Shown: positions 1-8,826, numbered from the stretch's first letter. The stretch: DNA of 64,000 nt from Maricurvus nonylphenolicus (GCF_042854845.1 NZ_AP031498.1:4154001-4218000); one strand, 5' to 3'. Notes: a model not told the origin generated them from the sequence alone. Translations and numbers: made by a program.

Positions 1-76
1 CAATCAGACGTGCCGTTTTAGTATTTATTTGCCAGGCAGTTATTGCGGCTAATGCATCAACCAAGAGGCATCAAAT

Positions 77-562
77 ATGAAAATCAAGCATCGCCAGCGG
101 GGTTCCCAGCTGGTTGAATTTTCTATTTTTGCGGTGCTTTTTCTCAGCCTACTATTTGTCATAATAGAGCTGGCCATTATGGGCTGGGTCAACTTGACTA
201 TGCAGCATGCTGTAAGAGAAGGCGTACGCTATGCCATTACTTATCAAACGGATCTCGACCCAGGTGACCCCGATGATCCCGACTATATCCTGCAACGGCA
301 AGTAGCGGTTGTCGAACGTATTCGCGATAGTTCGATGGGACTGTTTGATCAACTTAGCCCCGAGCTGGAAGTTAACGGCACCACTATCACCTTCCCCCCC
401 AATCCTGGAGATTTTGGCAACCCTGGAGATATTCTGGAATTACGTTTCAGATGCAACTGGGAGTTGCTTACCCCCTTCTTGCGAACGTTCTTCCCCGACG
501 GGATTTATAGCTTCTCCGTGGGCGCCACCATGCGCAATGAACTACAACCGACAACCAGTTAA
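77..562 (+). CDS. TadE-type pilus assembly pseudopilin
   Basis: A 161-residue protein of the TadE family, small pilin-like membrane proteins of Tad/Flp (type IVc) pilus systems that assist pilus assembly. The family signature is visible: a short basic N-terminus, the pilin-like GSQLVEF motif (residues 9-15) with Glu14, then one hydrophobic segment at about residues 15-38. The rest would be periplasmic. It is followed after 10 bases by a second TadE-like gene and then a vWA TadG protein, the usual 3' end of a tad locus; the remaining tad genes are presumably left of the window. The 76 bases before it hold no recognisable gene. The family call is firm, but which of TadE or TadF it is cannot be settled. 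Confidence 0.8.
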   Translation: MKIKHRQRGSQLVEFSIFAVLFLSLLFVIIELAIMGWVNLTMQHAVREGVRYAITYQTDLDPGDPDDPDYILQRQVAVVERIRDSSMGLFDQLSPELEVNGTTITFPPNPGDFGNPGDILELRFRCNWELLTPFLRTFFPDGIYSFSVGATMRNELQPTTS

Positions 563-572
563 GGTCAAGATC

Positions 573-1163
573 ATGCAAACCTGTACCCGGCATCAAACCG
601 CTTCGCAACAGCAAGGCAGCAGCATGGTCGAATTTGCGCTACTTGCCCCGATTTTTATGGTACTTCTATTGGGTGTATTTGAACTGGTGCGAGGCCTTCA
701 AGCCAACAATATTATTGTTAATATCAGCCGTGAAGGCGCCAACCTGGTAACCCGCACCCCCCAGGATCCACAAGATATTATGACCGCGCTGGCCAATACT
801 GCTGACCCACTGGATATGGGAGAGCATGGCATGCTGATGGTGACCGTACTTGAAGGGCAAGATGATGGCAGCATTCAAGCTACGTCACAGTTCCGGTATA
901 ACGCCTCAACATTTGATCCTGATAGTCAGGTGTGGGATGGCTGCAGCTCTTGGGCAGGCGACGGAGAATGTACCGGTGGCCTGCCTGCCGATCTCGACAA
1001 TGACACCATCAACGATATTTTCTGGACCGGCACCAGCGGCGACCCCTTAGCTGAAGGTGAGATTGCCTATGCCTTCGAGGCATTCTACGAATTCGATCCC
1101 GTTTTCCCTATACCCTTTAATACCGATGAACCGTTGGAGTTTCATTCACTCTCACTGTTCTAG
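573..1163 (+). CDS. TadE/TadF-type pseudopilin
   Basis: A second TadE-like protein of 196 residues. The reading frame is open upstream to 309 but that part overlaps the preceding gene; the ATG at 573 puts the family signature QQQGSSMVEFALLAP at residues 12-26, close to the N-terminus as expected, so I use it. One transmembrane segment spans about residues 22-42, followed by a periplasmic part containing two Cys (in the DGCSSWAGDGECTGG stretch) that could form a disulfide. It lies 10 bases after the first TadE-like gene and 22 bases before the tadG-like gene, so the three are probably co-transcribed. Its likely role is as an accessory component of Tad pilus biogenesis at the inner membrane. 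Confidence 0.78.
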   Translation: MQTCTRHQTASQQQGSSMVEFALLAPIFMVLLLGVFELVRGLQANNIIVNISREGANLVTRTPQDPQDIMTALANTADPLDMGEHGMLMVTVLEGQDDGSIQATSQFRYNASTFDPDSQVWDGCSSWAGDGECTGGLPADLDNDTINDIFWTGTSGDPLAEGEIAYAFEAFYEFDPVFPIPFNTDEPLEFHSLSLF

Positions 1164-1185
1164 AAAATAAACCAAGGGGAGCCCC

Positions 1186-2514
1186 ATGGTCAGACACAAT
1201 TTATTCCAGCGTTATCGCCAGCAAGGCGCCGTTTTTGTACTCAGCGCTCTCTCCATGTTAACGCTGATTTTGTGTGTTGGACTGGCTGTCGACTCAGGTG
1301 TTGCCTACGGCGTACGCGCCAAACTTAATGCCGCCACCGATGCTGCTGCCATTGCTGCTGGCCGCGCCATAGCTTTTGGCGAAGACGAAGCTCGGCAAAC
1401 CGCCGAAAAGTTTTTCTACGCCAATTACCCCGATGGTTATCTGGGCTCGACACCAAACTTCGATCCCGATACCGATATTACGATTGACACATTGGCCGAT
1501 GGCAGTATCCAAGTGAATATTTCAGCCAGCGCCGATGTCCCCACCTATTTTATGCACCTGGCGGACATTGACGGCCTTGAAGTGGGCGCACTGACCCAGG
1601 TCACCCGGCGGGATTTGGATATGGTTCTGGTATTGGATACCTCGGGTTCATTGAACAGCCCTGCGGGAACCCCTACCAAGTTACGTGATGCCTCGGTGAA
1701 CTTTATCAATAAATTTGTTGATGCCGCTGGGGGCGATCGCGTCGGCTTGGTGGTTTATGCTTCTGGAGCAATTATTGAAGAGCCGATAGATAAAACTGCT
1801 ACCCGCGGTTTTGATAAAGCACAAGTCACATCCGACATTAACGGTTTAACCTTTAGTGGTATTACCGCCTCTGGAGAAGCCCTGCGCAGAGCTTACGATG
1901 AGCTCAATGCCATCCCAGAGGCTTTACGCTCAAGCTTGCGGGTGATTGTCTTTTTCAGTGACGGTGCCCCCAATACGGTTGCCGCACAATTTGCCACTGG
2001 CGGCGGATCCATTACCGGCGATTTATTCTCGGAAACCAGCGCCGGCGGACCACCCAATCGCTTGTGGCGCAACGACTTGCGTAATACCTTCCTCGGCACC
2101 GCTGGTATTAATATTTTACCTTCTCAGGGCTTGGGCGGTGTCGATACCGACAGTTACAACAACAGCCGCACTCTCACCCCGCCTGCAGGCAGTGCCAATT
2201 CCAATACCCGCTGCAATATCAACAAAGCGGGCCGCAATATGGTGGAGAATATGGCAAACACCGTCAGGGATGATGATATCCGGGTATACACCCTCGGACT
2301 CGGTGCGCAATTACAGGCACTGGAGGTAGGATTCTGTGGTTATGGATCAGAAGAGGAAGGGGAGAATATTTTAAAACGTTTAGCCAACACCACGGATTCT
2401 GACTCCTATGATAGCGACCAATTCCCTGGTTTGTACGTATTTGCCGAAAATGCCGATGAGTTAGACGAGGCGTTTAATACCATCGCCAGTGAAATCCTGC
2501 GGCTGACTAAATAA
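1186..2514 (+). CDS. tadG: TadG-like pilus protein with von Willebrand A domain
   Basis: A 442-residue protein. The N-terminus has the TadE/TadG-type membrane anchor (hydrophobic segment about residues 15-40 after QQGAVF), then a periplasmic stretch, and from about residue 147 a von Willebrand factor A domain. The MIDAS metal-binding motif DxSxS is seen as DTSGS at 151-155, and a second acidic element FFSDGAP lies further on. Known TadG proteins link the Tad secretion machine to the envelope. ATG 1186 follows a good ribosome site (AAGGGGAG). It is the last gene of the tad group and converges on hisD, with 27 bases between the two stops. Confidence 0.82.
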   Translation: MVRHNLFQRYRQQGAVFVLSALSMLTLILCVGLAVDSGVAYGVRAKLNAATDAAAIAAGRAIAFGEDEARQTAEKFFYANYPDGYLGSTPNFDPDTDITIDTLADGSIQVNISASADVPTYFMHLADIDGLEVGALTQVTRRDLDMVLVLDTSGSLNSPAGTPTKLRDASVNFINKFVDAAGGDRVGLVVYASGAIIEEPIDKTATRGFDKAQVTSDINGLTFSGITASGEALRRAYDELNAIPEALRSSLRVIVFFSDGAPNTVAAQFATGGGSITGDLFSETSAGGPPNRLWRNDLRNTFLGTAGINILPSQGLGGVDTDSYNNSRTLTPPAGSANSNTRCNINKAGRNMVENMANTVRDDDIRVYTLGLGAQLQALEVGFCGYGSEEEGENILKRLANTTDSDSYDSDQFPGLYVFAENADELDEAFNTIASEILRLTK

Positions 2515-2525
2515 ACCAGCCGCAG
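2497..2525. terminator. Possible hairpin between convergent tadG and hisD
   Basis: An 8-bp perfect inverted repeat (CTGCGGCT / AGCCGCAG) spans the tadG stop codon and the 27-base gap to the convergent hisD. There is no T-run on either side, so it is only a candidate transcription block or mRNA 3' end structure. Confidence 0.3.
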
Positions 2526-2541
2526 TCACTTATAGCTTCAT

Positions 2542-3855
2542 CTATTTCTTGATGCGGTATTCTGCCGAACGGGCGTGAGCTTCCAGAGACTCGCCACGGG
2601 CCAGTACAGAAGCGGTTTTGCCCAACTCCGAAGCACCCTGCGCAGAACACATAATAATGGAGCTGCGCTTTTGGAAATCGTAAACACCCAGCGGAGAAGA
2701 GAAACGGGCTGTACCGGATGTGGGCAATACGTGGTTGGGCCCCGCGCAATAGTCACCCAGAGCCTCTGCAGTGTAACGACCCATAAAGATCGCACCGGCA
2801 TGGCGAATCTTTGGTAGTAACGCTTGCGGATCTTCGACTGATAGTTCCAAGTGCTCAGGAGCAATACGGTTAATCACTGCAACCGCCTGATCCATATCGG
2901 CTACCTTGATCAAGGCAGCGCGGTTTTCCAACGAGGTACGGGCAATGGTTTCCCGCTCCAGCGTCGGTAACAGCTTATCGATACTGGCTTGTACCTGCTC
3001 GATAAAATCCGCATCGGGGCAAACCAAAATAGATTGTGCCTGCTCGTCGTGTTCGGCCTGGGAGAACAGATCCATGGCAATCCAGTCGGGATCGGTTTTG
3101 CCGTCACACACCACCAGAATTTCAGAAGGACCGGCGATCATATCGATAGCCACATTACCAAAAACGGCACGCTTGGCAGTCGCGACAAAAATATTACCCG
3201 GGCCAACAATTTTATCGACCTTGGGTACCGTCTCCGTACCATAGGCAAGCGCGGCTACGGCTTGTGCTCCACCGATGGTAATGACAGTATCCACCTCGGC
3301 AATGGCCGCAGCAGCAAAAACCATTTCGTTGATTTCGCCTTTCGGTGTCGGCACCACCATCACGACTTCATCAACACCTGCCACTTTCGCAGGCAAAGCA
3401 TTCATCAATACCGACGAAGGGTAAGACGCTTTGCCGCCTGGGACATACAAACCCACACGCTCCATGGGCGTAACCTGTTGGCCCAGTACAGTGCCATCGG
3501 CCTCGGTGTACTGCCAGGAATCCTGCTTTTGATGTTCGTGGTAACGGCGCACACGATTAGCGGCTGTTTCCAATGCTTGGCGCTGTTCTGCGGAAATAGA
3601 TTCCAAGGCCTGCTGTAAACGCGCCTGCGGCACAACCAGATCAGCAATAGACGTAGCGCCTAACTGATCAAACTTGTTGGAATACGCCAATACCGCTGCG
3701 TCGCCTTCTTTTTTTACACGGGAGAGGATCTCATCAACCGTAGCGGCTACCTGATGATCAGAAACCGCTTCCCACGCCAGCAGATGTTGCAGCTGCTGTT
3801 CAAAGTCAGCAGTCTGTGCATCAAGTCGTGTAATGGGTGTTGCGGTATTGGTCAT
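2542..3855 (-). CDS. hisD: Histidinol dehydrogenase
   Basis: HisD catalyses the last two steps of histidine synthesis, NAD-dependent oxidation of L-histidinol to histidine, in the cytoplasm with zinc. At 437 residues it has the normal family length. Visible hallmarks are GPGNIFVATAKR, AGPSEILVV, the FSQAEHDEQ stretch carrying zinc ligands, RIAPEHLEL and the C-terminal TSGTARFSSPLGV. It sits 50 bases downstream of hisG on the same strand, so murA-hisG-hisD is probably one transcript. hisC, which often follows in Pseudomonas-type gammaproteobacteria, is absent here; the next gene is the convergent tadG. Confidence 0.97.
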   Translation of the reverse strand: MTNTATPITRLDAQTADFEQQLQHLLAWEAVSDHQVAATVDEILSRVKKEGDAAVLAYSNKFDQLGATSIADLVVPQARLQQALESISAEQRQALETAANRVRRYHEHQKQDSWQYTEADGTVLGQQVTPMERVGLYVPGGKASYPSSVLMNALPAKVAGVDEVVMVVPTPKGEINEMVFAAAAIAEVDTVITIGGAQAVAALAYGTETVPKVDKIVGPGNIFVATAKRAVFGNVAIDMIAGPSEILVVCDGKTDPDWIAMDLFSQAEHDEQAQSILVCPDADFIEQVQASIDKLLPTLERETIARTSLENRAALIKVADMDQAVAVINRIAPEHLELSVEDPQALLPKIRHAGAIFMGRYTAEALGDYCAGPNHVLPTSGTARFSSPLGVYDFQKRSSIIMCSAQGASELGKTASVLARGESLEAHARSAEYRIKK

Positions 3856-3905
3856 GGTAACCTCATTTACATCTTTAAAAACGGTTGGGCTATCTTTCCG
3901 GTGAG

Positions 3906-4541
3906 TTAGCCAGCTTTTACAGCTTTGCCGATGGCATCAATCACTTGTTGAATAGGTTCGTGCTTCATCTTCATAGACGCCTTATTCACAATCAGGCGTG
4001 AGCTGATATCGGCAATATGCTCGCGGGGCTCAAGGCCGTTAGCTTTCAGAGTATTTCCGGTATCGACAATATCAACGATCTCATCACACAGATTCATCAG
4101 CGGCGCCAATTCCATCGCACCGTACAATTTGATGATATCGGCCTGGCGACCCTGAGTAGCGTAATAACGCTTGGCAACGTTAACGTATTTAGTCGCAACT
4201 TTGATGCGGCCCGGCTTGGGCTCAACACCTTTAATCGCTGCTGTCATCAGTTTGCAGTGCGCAATACTCAGGTCCAGCGGCTCGTATAAACCATCGGCGC
4301 CGTTTTCCATCAGTGTATCTTTACCGGCAATGCCTAGATCGGCGGAACCGAATTGCACATAGGTCGGCACATCACTGCCACGCAATACCAGCAGGCGTAC
4401 ACCTTCTTTATTGGTATCAAAAGCCAGTTTGCGGCTCTTGCTGATATCTTCAGCCGGTTCAATACCAGCGGCTGCCAGCAGTGGCAGGGTTTCTTTCAGA
4501 ATACGCCCTTTGGTCAGCGCAATGGTTAATGTCTGAGACAT
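3906..4541 (-). CDS. hisG: ATP phosphoribosyltransferase, short form
   Basis: HisG condenses ATP with PRPP, the committed step of histidine synthesis. At 211 residues this is the short form (HisG-S), which lacks the C-terminal regulatory ACT-like domain and in known systems needs HisZ as regulatory partner; hisZ is not in this window. Recognisable blocks are ALTKGRILKE at the N-terminus, DLGIAGKDTL and the PRPP-binding loop EIVDIVDTGNTLKANGL. It lies 34 bases after murA and 50 bases before hisD, an arrangement common in gammaproteobacteria. Confidence 0.96.
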   Translation of the reverse strand: MSQTLTIALTKGRILKETLPLLAAAGIEPAEDISKSRKLAFDTNKEGVRLLVLRGSDVPTYVQFGSADLGIAGKDTLMENGADGLYEPLDLSIAHCKLMTAAIKGVEPKPGRIKVATKYVNVAKRYYATQGRQADIIKLYGAMELAPLMNLCDEIVDIVDTGNTLKANGLEPREHIADISSRLIVNKASMKMKHEPIQQVIDAIGKAVKAG

Positions 4542-4575
4542 TCGACTTTACCTTAAGCTTGTAGCCTTAACCTTG

Positions 4576-5838
4576 TTAGTTAGGAACGCGACGGATATTC
4601 GCACCCAACAACTGCAATTTCTCTTCAATACACTCGTAACCGCGATCGATATGGTAGATACGATCCACCAGGGTTTCCCCTTCGGCTACCATACCGGCGA
4701 TAACCAAACTCGCAGATGCCCGTAGGTCAGTCGCCATAACCGGCGCCCCTTTCAGCTTCTCCACACCGGTGACAATGGCGGTATGGCCTTCGAGTTTGAT
4801 ATTAGCGCCCATTCGGTTCAGCTCGTGAACCTGAATCAGACGGTTTTCAAAAATGGTCTCGATCACCGTGCCGGTACCTTCGGCCACCGCATTCATGGCG
4901 GTAAACTGAGCCTGCATATCGGTCGGGAAAGCCGGATAAGGCGCGGTACGCAAATTCACTGCCTTTGGACGGTTACCCTTCATATCCAGCTCGATCCAGT
5001 CGCTGCCGGTGCTGATATGGGCACCGGCCTCTTCCAGCTTCAGCAGTACGGATTCCAGAATTTTCTCGTCGGTATCTTTCAGCTTCACGCGACCACGGCT
5101 AGCCGCGGCGGCCACCAGGAAAGTACCGGTTTCAATACGGTCCGGCATCACGCTGAACTGACAGCCCTGCAGCTTCTCAACACCGTGAATAGTCAGGGTG
5201 TCAGAACCAATACCTTCAATCTGCGCGCCCATGGCTACCAGATAGTTGGCCAGATCCACCACTTCCGGCTCGCGAGCGGCGTTTTCCAGGATGGTTTTAC
5301 CGTCTGCCAGCACCGCTGCCATCAGCAGGTTCTCGGTACCACCGACGGTCACGGTATCCATAAAGATATGGGCACCTTTCAGGCGACCATCGGACTTGGC
5401 TCGAATGTAACCTTCATCCACCTCGATATGCGCACCCATGGCCTCCAGGCCACGCAAATGGATATCCACTGGGCGGCTACCAATGGCACAACCACCAGGG
5501 AAGGACACATTGGCCACCCCAAAGCGTGCCAACATAGGGCCCAGCACCAGAATCGAGGCGCGCATGGTTTTCACCAGCTCGTAGGGAGCGGTGAATTCGT
5601 TAATACTGTTGGGATCAATCTCAACGTTGGTCTTTTCGTCAACGGTAATGCCCACTCCCATGGAACGCAGCAGCGCCAGCATGGTGGTAATGTCGTTGAG
5701 ATGGGGCAAATTGCAAATATGGGACATACCGTCGCCAAGCAGAGTTGCCGCCAAAATCGGCAGCCCTGAGTTTTTCGCGCCGGAAATACGAATTTCGCCG
5801 TCCAGCTCGTTGCCGCCGGTAATAAATAATTTATCCAT
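4576..5838 (-). CDS. murA: UDP-N-acetylglucosamine 1-carboxyvinyltransferase
   Basis: MurA transfers enolpyruvate from PEP to UDP-GlcNAc, the first committed step of peptidoglycan synthesis, in the cytoplasm. At 420 residues it has the standard length. The catalytic Cys is present at residue 117 in PGGCAIGSRP (Cys115 in E. coli), so the fosfomycin-sensitive Cys form is predicted rather than the Asp form. The N-terminal GAKNSGLP block and the two-fold EPSP-synthase-like architecture are evident. It sits between ibaG (67 bases upstream) and hisG (34 bases downstream), the conserved order in this class. Confidence 0.97.
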   Translation of the reverse strand: MDKLFITGGNELDGEIRISGAKNSGLPILAATLLGDGMSHICNLPHLNDITTMLALLRSMGVGITVDEKTNVEIDPNSINEFTAPYELVKTMRASILVLGPMLARFGVANVSFPGGCAIGSRPVDIHLRGLEAMGAHIEVDEGYIRAKSDGRLKGAHIFMDTVTVGGTENLLMAAVLADGKTILENAAREPEVVDLANYLVAMGAQIEGIGSDTLTIHGVEKLQGCQFSVMPDRIETGTFLVAAAASRGRVKLKDTDEKILESVLLKLEEAGAHISTGSDWIELDMKGNRPKAVNLRTAPYPAFPTDMQAQFTAMNAVAEGTGTVIETIFENRLIQVHELNRMGANIKLEGHTAIVTGVEKLKGAPVMATDLRASASLVIAGMVAEGETLVDRIYHIDRGYECIEEKLQLLGANIRRVPN

Positions 5839-5905
5839 TAGAGTCCTACATACCCGTTAGTTGGAATAGTTATTGGGTAACGTCTAGCGTTATTACTCTT
5901 AAGAG

Positions 5906-6133
5906 TTACTTTTCAGCTGGGGTCAGGGTTTTCATATTGACCGCATGGATAGCGCCGCTGGCGATCTGCTCATTGAGCACGGCATAGACCAGCTGCTGCT
6001 TTTTCACCGCATTCAGACCCTCAAAAGCCGGGCTAACCACCACCAAATTAACGTGGCTTCCATCGATAGAGACCTCGACTTCGCTATCGGCGATTTGGGC
6101 TTCTAACAGGGCTTTGATTTCTTCTGCTTGCAT
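5906..6133 (-). CDS. ibaG: BolA-family protein IbaG
   Basis: A 75-residue BolA-family protein. Members bind [2Fe-2S] clusters with monothiol glutaredoxins and act in iron-sulfur trafficking and acid or envelope stress. The family core is visible: VSIDGSHVNLVVVSPAFEGLNAVKKQ, with the conserved His at about residue 28, and the C-terminal GAIHAVNMKTLTP. Its place directly upstream of murA is the classical ibaG-murA pairing. In most gammaproteobacteria mlaB lies just upstream; here that spot holds a 763-base stretch of repeats instead. Confidence 0.92.
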   Translation of the reverse strand: MQAEEIKALLEAQIADSEVEVSIDGSHVNLVVVSPAFEGLNAVKKQQLVYAVLNEQIASGAIHAVNMKTLTPAEK

Positions 6134-6351
6134 GATTGTCCTCTTTGCGCTGCTTTTCTTTCACAGCCAACTTTCGACTTTTCAGACAGGAGTCCGAAGG
6201 TAATAAATAAGGAGGCGTAGTTTAAAGAAAAAGGCGTCTTTTCGCACCCAGCAAGTCACATTATTCGGTGTGTTTTTGGTCTTTTGGGCCAATTGCCTTC
6301 AAATTCTTGTTAAATCAGGCGGTTATGGTCTTTAGTAAGTGCTACTACCCC

Positions 6352-6523
6352 GGTTTAGCCAAGGGTGATAGCCCCTATTCCCGGCTGCAAGACTTGTACT
6401 GGGGCGCTCGCACTGCGGAACTCGCTGTAAAACGCTCAGACAGTCCTCGTCAACGCTCCCGCCCCAGTACAAGTCTTAAACGCAGCCTGATTGGTCATAG
6501 GAGCTATCACCCTTGGCTAAACC
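6352..6523. repeat. Large nested-hairpin repeat, copy 1
   Basis: This 172-base non-coding element has two nested inverted repeats. The outer arms 6352-6378 and 6497-6523 pair at 26 of 27 bases. The inner arms 6389-6405 and 6461-6477 pair perfectly over 17 bases, and a 6-bp helper stem (GGCTGC 6383-6388 / GCAGCC) lies beside the inner one. The loop holds a core AAAACGCTCAGACA (6429-6442) that recurs inverted in the next element. Base pairing covers most of it, so the DNA or its RNA should fold into a long cruciform or hairpin. The family is unknown to me. A short open frame at 6268-6540 across it is explained by the repeat. Confidence 0.8.
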
Positions 6524-6568
6524 TACCATTGGTTAAATGAACAAGAATCGGATGTGGCACAGAGGTAA

Positions 6569-6744
6569 GGAGGCAGCCGGTGCAGCTGTTCGTAGCAATC
6601 AGCCCATGCTTAAGCGGCCGGAAAAAGTCAGGGTAGTCGCGGAGGTTGTCTGAGCGTTTTTTGCGACTCTTGTAAAGACAAGGCGTAGCGCTGACTTTTT
6701 CCGACCGCTTATGGGCGCGAAGAGAAGCGTTACCGGCTGCCTCC
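6569..6744. repeat. Large nested-hairpin repeat, copy 2 (inverted)
   Basis: This 176-base element has the same plan as the one 45 bases to its left. The outer arms 6569-6581 / 6732-6744 (GGAGGCAGCCGGT) are a perfect 13-bp match. The inner arms 6611-6631 / 6691-6711 match at 20 of 21 bases, with GCCCAT/ATGGGC (6602-6607 / 6711-6716) nearby. The loop carries the 14-base core in inverted orientation (TGTCTGAGCGTTTT, 6647-6660). The arms share no sequence with copy 1 although the layout and length are nearly the same, so structure is kept while stem sequence differs. Confidence 0.8.
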
Positions 6745-6782
6745 GTATTTAGAACTACCTAACCTAACCCCTAGAAGCAGAC

Positions 6783-6824
6783 ATAAAAAAAGGCCCCTGT
6801 GCCCAACAACAGCTGGGTCAGAGG
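6783..6824 (-). terminator. Rho-independent terminator of mlaC
   Basis: Read on the minus strand, a GC-rich imperfect stem (GGCCTCTGACCCA pairing with TGGGCACAGGGGCC) is followed by seven T. It lies about 70 bases after the mlaC stop, so mlaC is the last gene of its transcript and is not joined to ibaG-murA. Confidence 0.8.
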
Positions 6825-6896
6825 CCCTCCGGAGTTAACAGCCGCTCCTTACAACAGGGAAGGGAGACTGCCGACTACTCTTGAAAGATCTACAAC

Positions 6897-7535
6897 TTAG
6901 TTAGCGGCAACAGTATCGTCCTCCGCCGCCCACTCAGTAATCACTTGGTTGAGGTCACCTTGCTTTTTCATCGCCTGCATAAACTGGCTACGGAAGGTTT
7001 TACCCAGGTTGATACCGTTCAGTACTACATTGATCAACTTCCATTCACCCTGGCGATTCTTGCCCATGGTGTAGGAGATACGGTTTACACCACCATCGTC
7101 ACCACGAACTTCCTGTACAACGCTTACGCGGCGCTGGCCGGTAATATCACCCTCGGGTGGTAATACCACGATATCCAGGTCACCAAAGCCAGCCATGCCC
7201 TTGGCGTAGGTATTAATCAGACCACCTTTAAACACCTCAACAAACTGATCTTTTTGCTCCGGTGCGGCCTTTTTGGAGTAGGGGCCCATCACACTCATGG
7301 CAATAAATTTGAAGTCCACAACAGGCTCCAATACATCGCCAACGGCGGAGTAGAACTTGTCAGGCTCAGTTTCCAGGAACTGACGGTTTTCTTCCACTTC
7401 AGCCATCAGCTTGGTGGTAACACCACGCACCACATCGTGAGGGGTTTCAGCCCAAGCGGTAGCTCCTGTTAACAGAACTCCCAGCGTTACACATACGGCA
7501 CCAGCCACTTTGGCCAGCTGCTTTACTGTAATCAT
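6897..7535 (-). CDS. mlaC: MlaC / Ttg2D-family periplasmic phospholipid-binding protein
   Basis: MlaC carries phospholipids through the periplasm between the outer-membrane MlaA complex and the inner-membrane MlaFEDB ABC transporter. The 212-residue protein has a signal peptide (hydrophobic stretch 8-27 ending ATAWA) and the Tol_Tol_Ttg2 domain, with VVDFKFIAMSVMG and the C-terminal GEWKLINVVLNGINLGKTFRSQF block. It stands alone: in related genomes the order is mlaF-E-D-C-B-ibaG, but here upstream is a 235-base gap to divergent yrbG and downstream are a terminator and repeats. The ABC transporter genes must lie elsewhere or be absent. Confidence 0.9.
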   Translation of the reverse strand: MITVKQLAKVAGAVCVTLGVLLTGATAWAETPHDVVRGVTTKLMAEVEENRQFLETEPDKFYSAVGDVLEPVVDFKFIAMSVMGPYSKKAAPEQKDQFVEVFKGGLINTYAKGMAGFGDLDIVVLPPEGDITGQRRVSVVQEVRGDDGGVNRISYTMGKNRQGEWKLINVVLNGINLGKTFRSQFMQAMKKQGDLNQVITEWAAEDDTVAAN

Positions 7536-7770
7536 ATGATTCCTTAGTTATCCCTAAAAGTTGTCCACACCCTAAGCCGGAGACACTGAACCCGATATGA
7601 ACGGACCCACATCATCGGTTAGATTCACATGTCAGCATTTGGTTTACAATTATTACTGACTTTCGTAGCCCGCCACTATACCATTTGCGCCCTTCAAGCC
7701 AAATTTATATAGCCACACAATACTAGCAACTACTAGACAGGCTATAACACATTGATTTTAGGGGATTTTC

Positions 7771-8775
7771 ATGTCTGAGCTCTGGCTTTCCTGGGCAGCC
7801 ATTCTGGCAGGATTTATTGGTCTGGTCTGGAGTGCTGATCGCTTTGTCGGCGGTAGCGCCGCTATTGCCAGCAACCTGGGCATTCCAAAGCTGATTGTAG
7901 GCCTGACTATTGTCTCGCTAGGCACTTCTGCCCCTGAAATTGTCGTCTCTATCAGTGCCGCACTTAAGGGCGCTGGCGATTTGGCCGTCGGTAATGCCCT
8001 CGGTTCCAACCTGGCCAATATCGGTATGGTGTTAGGCATTACCGCCCTGATTGCGCCTATGCCGATTCAGCGCCACCTGTTAACCCAAGAGATCCCCATT
8101 CTTCTGCTAGTTACAGCGATGGCTGGCGCCCTGCTTTACGATTCACTTCTGGTGACCTGGGAAGGCGGACTGCTGGCAGGCACCCTGATCCCACTGATGT
8201 GGTTAATGATTCGCGCCAAACAACAATCCCCTTCCCCGGAAGAGGAAGACAGTGATATTCCTGATATGGAAACCCTCACTGCTGCGTTTTGGTTTATTGC
8301 AGGCCTGGCAGTTCTGATTGCCAGTTCCGAGATATTGGTATGGGGAGCCAAGAACACCGCTGAGCACTTTGGCGTAAGCCCGCTGATTATTGGCCTTACT
8401 GTGATTGCCGTCGGTACCAGCCTGCCGGAACTGGCGGCCAGTGTTGTCAGCGCCATCAAAGGCCACACTGACATCGCCCTGGGCAATATTATTGGCTCCA
8501 ATATCTTTAACATCCTCGCAGTTATGTCTGTGCCGGGCATGTTCGGCCCAACGGATATGAGTGGATCTGAAGTCTTCAGTCGCGACTATTTAGCCATGGC
8601 TGCCATAACCCTGTTCCTGGCCGCCGCTATCGTTCTCGATTATGTGTTGCGTAATAGCGCATCTTCAGCAGCAGATGGCGTAGTCGTGCACGCACGCTTG
8701 GGCAGACGCATCGGCAGCGCCTTGCTGCTGGGCTATATCGCCTACTATTACCTGCTGTTTAGCCCACAACAGTAA
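7771..8775 (+). CDS. yrbG: Calcium/sodium antiporter YrbG
   Basis: A 334-residue inner-membrane protein of the K+-dependent Na+/Ca2+ exchanger-like family (CaCA). Two inverted alpha repeats are visible, each with the family signature: GLTIVSLGTSAPEIVVS plus GNALGSNLANIG in the first half, and GLTVIAVGTSLPELAAS plus GNIIGSNIFNIL in the second, separated by an acidic cytoplasmic loop (about residues 150-167, SPEEEDSDIPD). Around ten transmembrane helices are expected. It is the usual first gene before kdsD in gammaproteobacteria and diverges from mlaC. Confidence 0.93.
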   Translation: MSELWLSWAAILAGFIGLVWSADRFVGGSAAIASNLGIPKLIVGLTIVSLGTSAPEIVVSISAALKGAGDLAVGNALGSNLANIGMVLGITALIAPMPIQRHLLTQEIPILLLVTAMAGALLYDSLLVTWEGGLLAGTLIPLMWLMIRAKQQSPSPEEEDSDIPDMETLTAAFWFIAGLAVLIASSEILVWGAKNTAEHFGVSPLIIGLTVIAVGTSLPELAASVVSAIKGHTDIALGNIIGSNIFNILAVMSVPGMFGPTDMSGSEVFSRDYLAMAAITLFLAAAIVLDYVLRNSASSAADGVVVHARLGRRIGSALLLGYIAYYYLLFSPQQ

Positions 8776-8826
8776 ATCGATATACTGCGCAGAAGCTATA
8801 TAAGAAAAGCGATACAGAACAAATTT

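Noticed and set aside
2989..3618. 209-codon plus-strand frame
   Set aside because: Antisense shadow of hisD, with no family signature.
4783..5769. Long open frame (328 codons) on the plus strand
   Set aside because: It is antisense to murA, which has unmistakable family motifs. The translated product has the His/Gln/Arg-rich composition of a shadow frame.
6268..6540. 90-codon frame over the first hairpin element
   Set aside because: The stretch is explained by inverted repeats, and the protein shows no domain and no good ribosome site.
6352..6744. Integron attC sites or retron non-coding RNA
   Set aside because: No attC core sites (GTTRRRY-type) and no integrase, cassette or reverse transcriptase gene nearby; only the nested-stem layout is shared.
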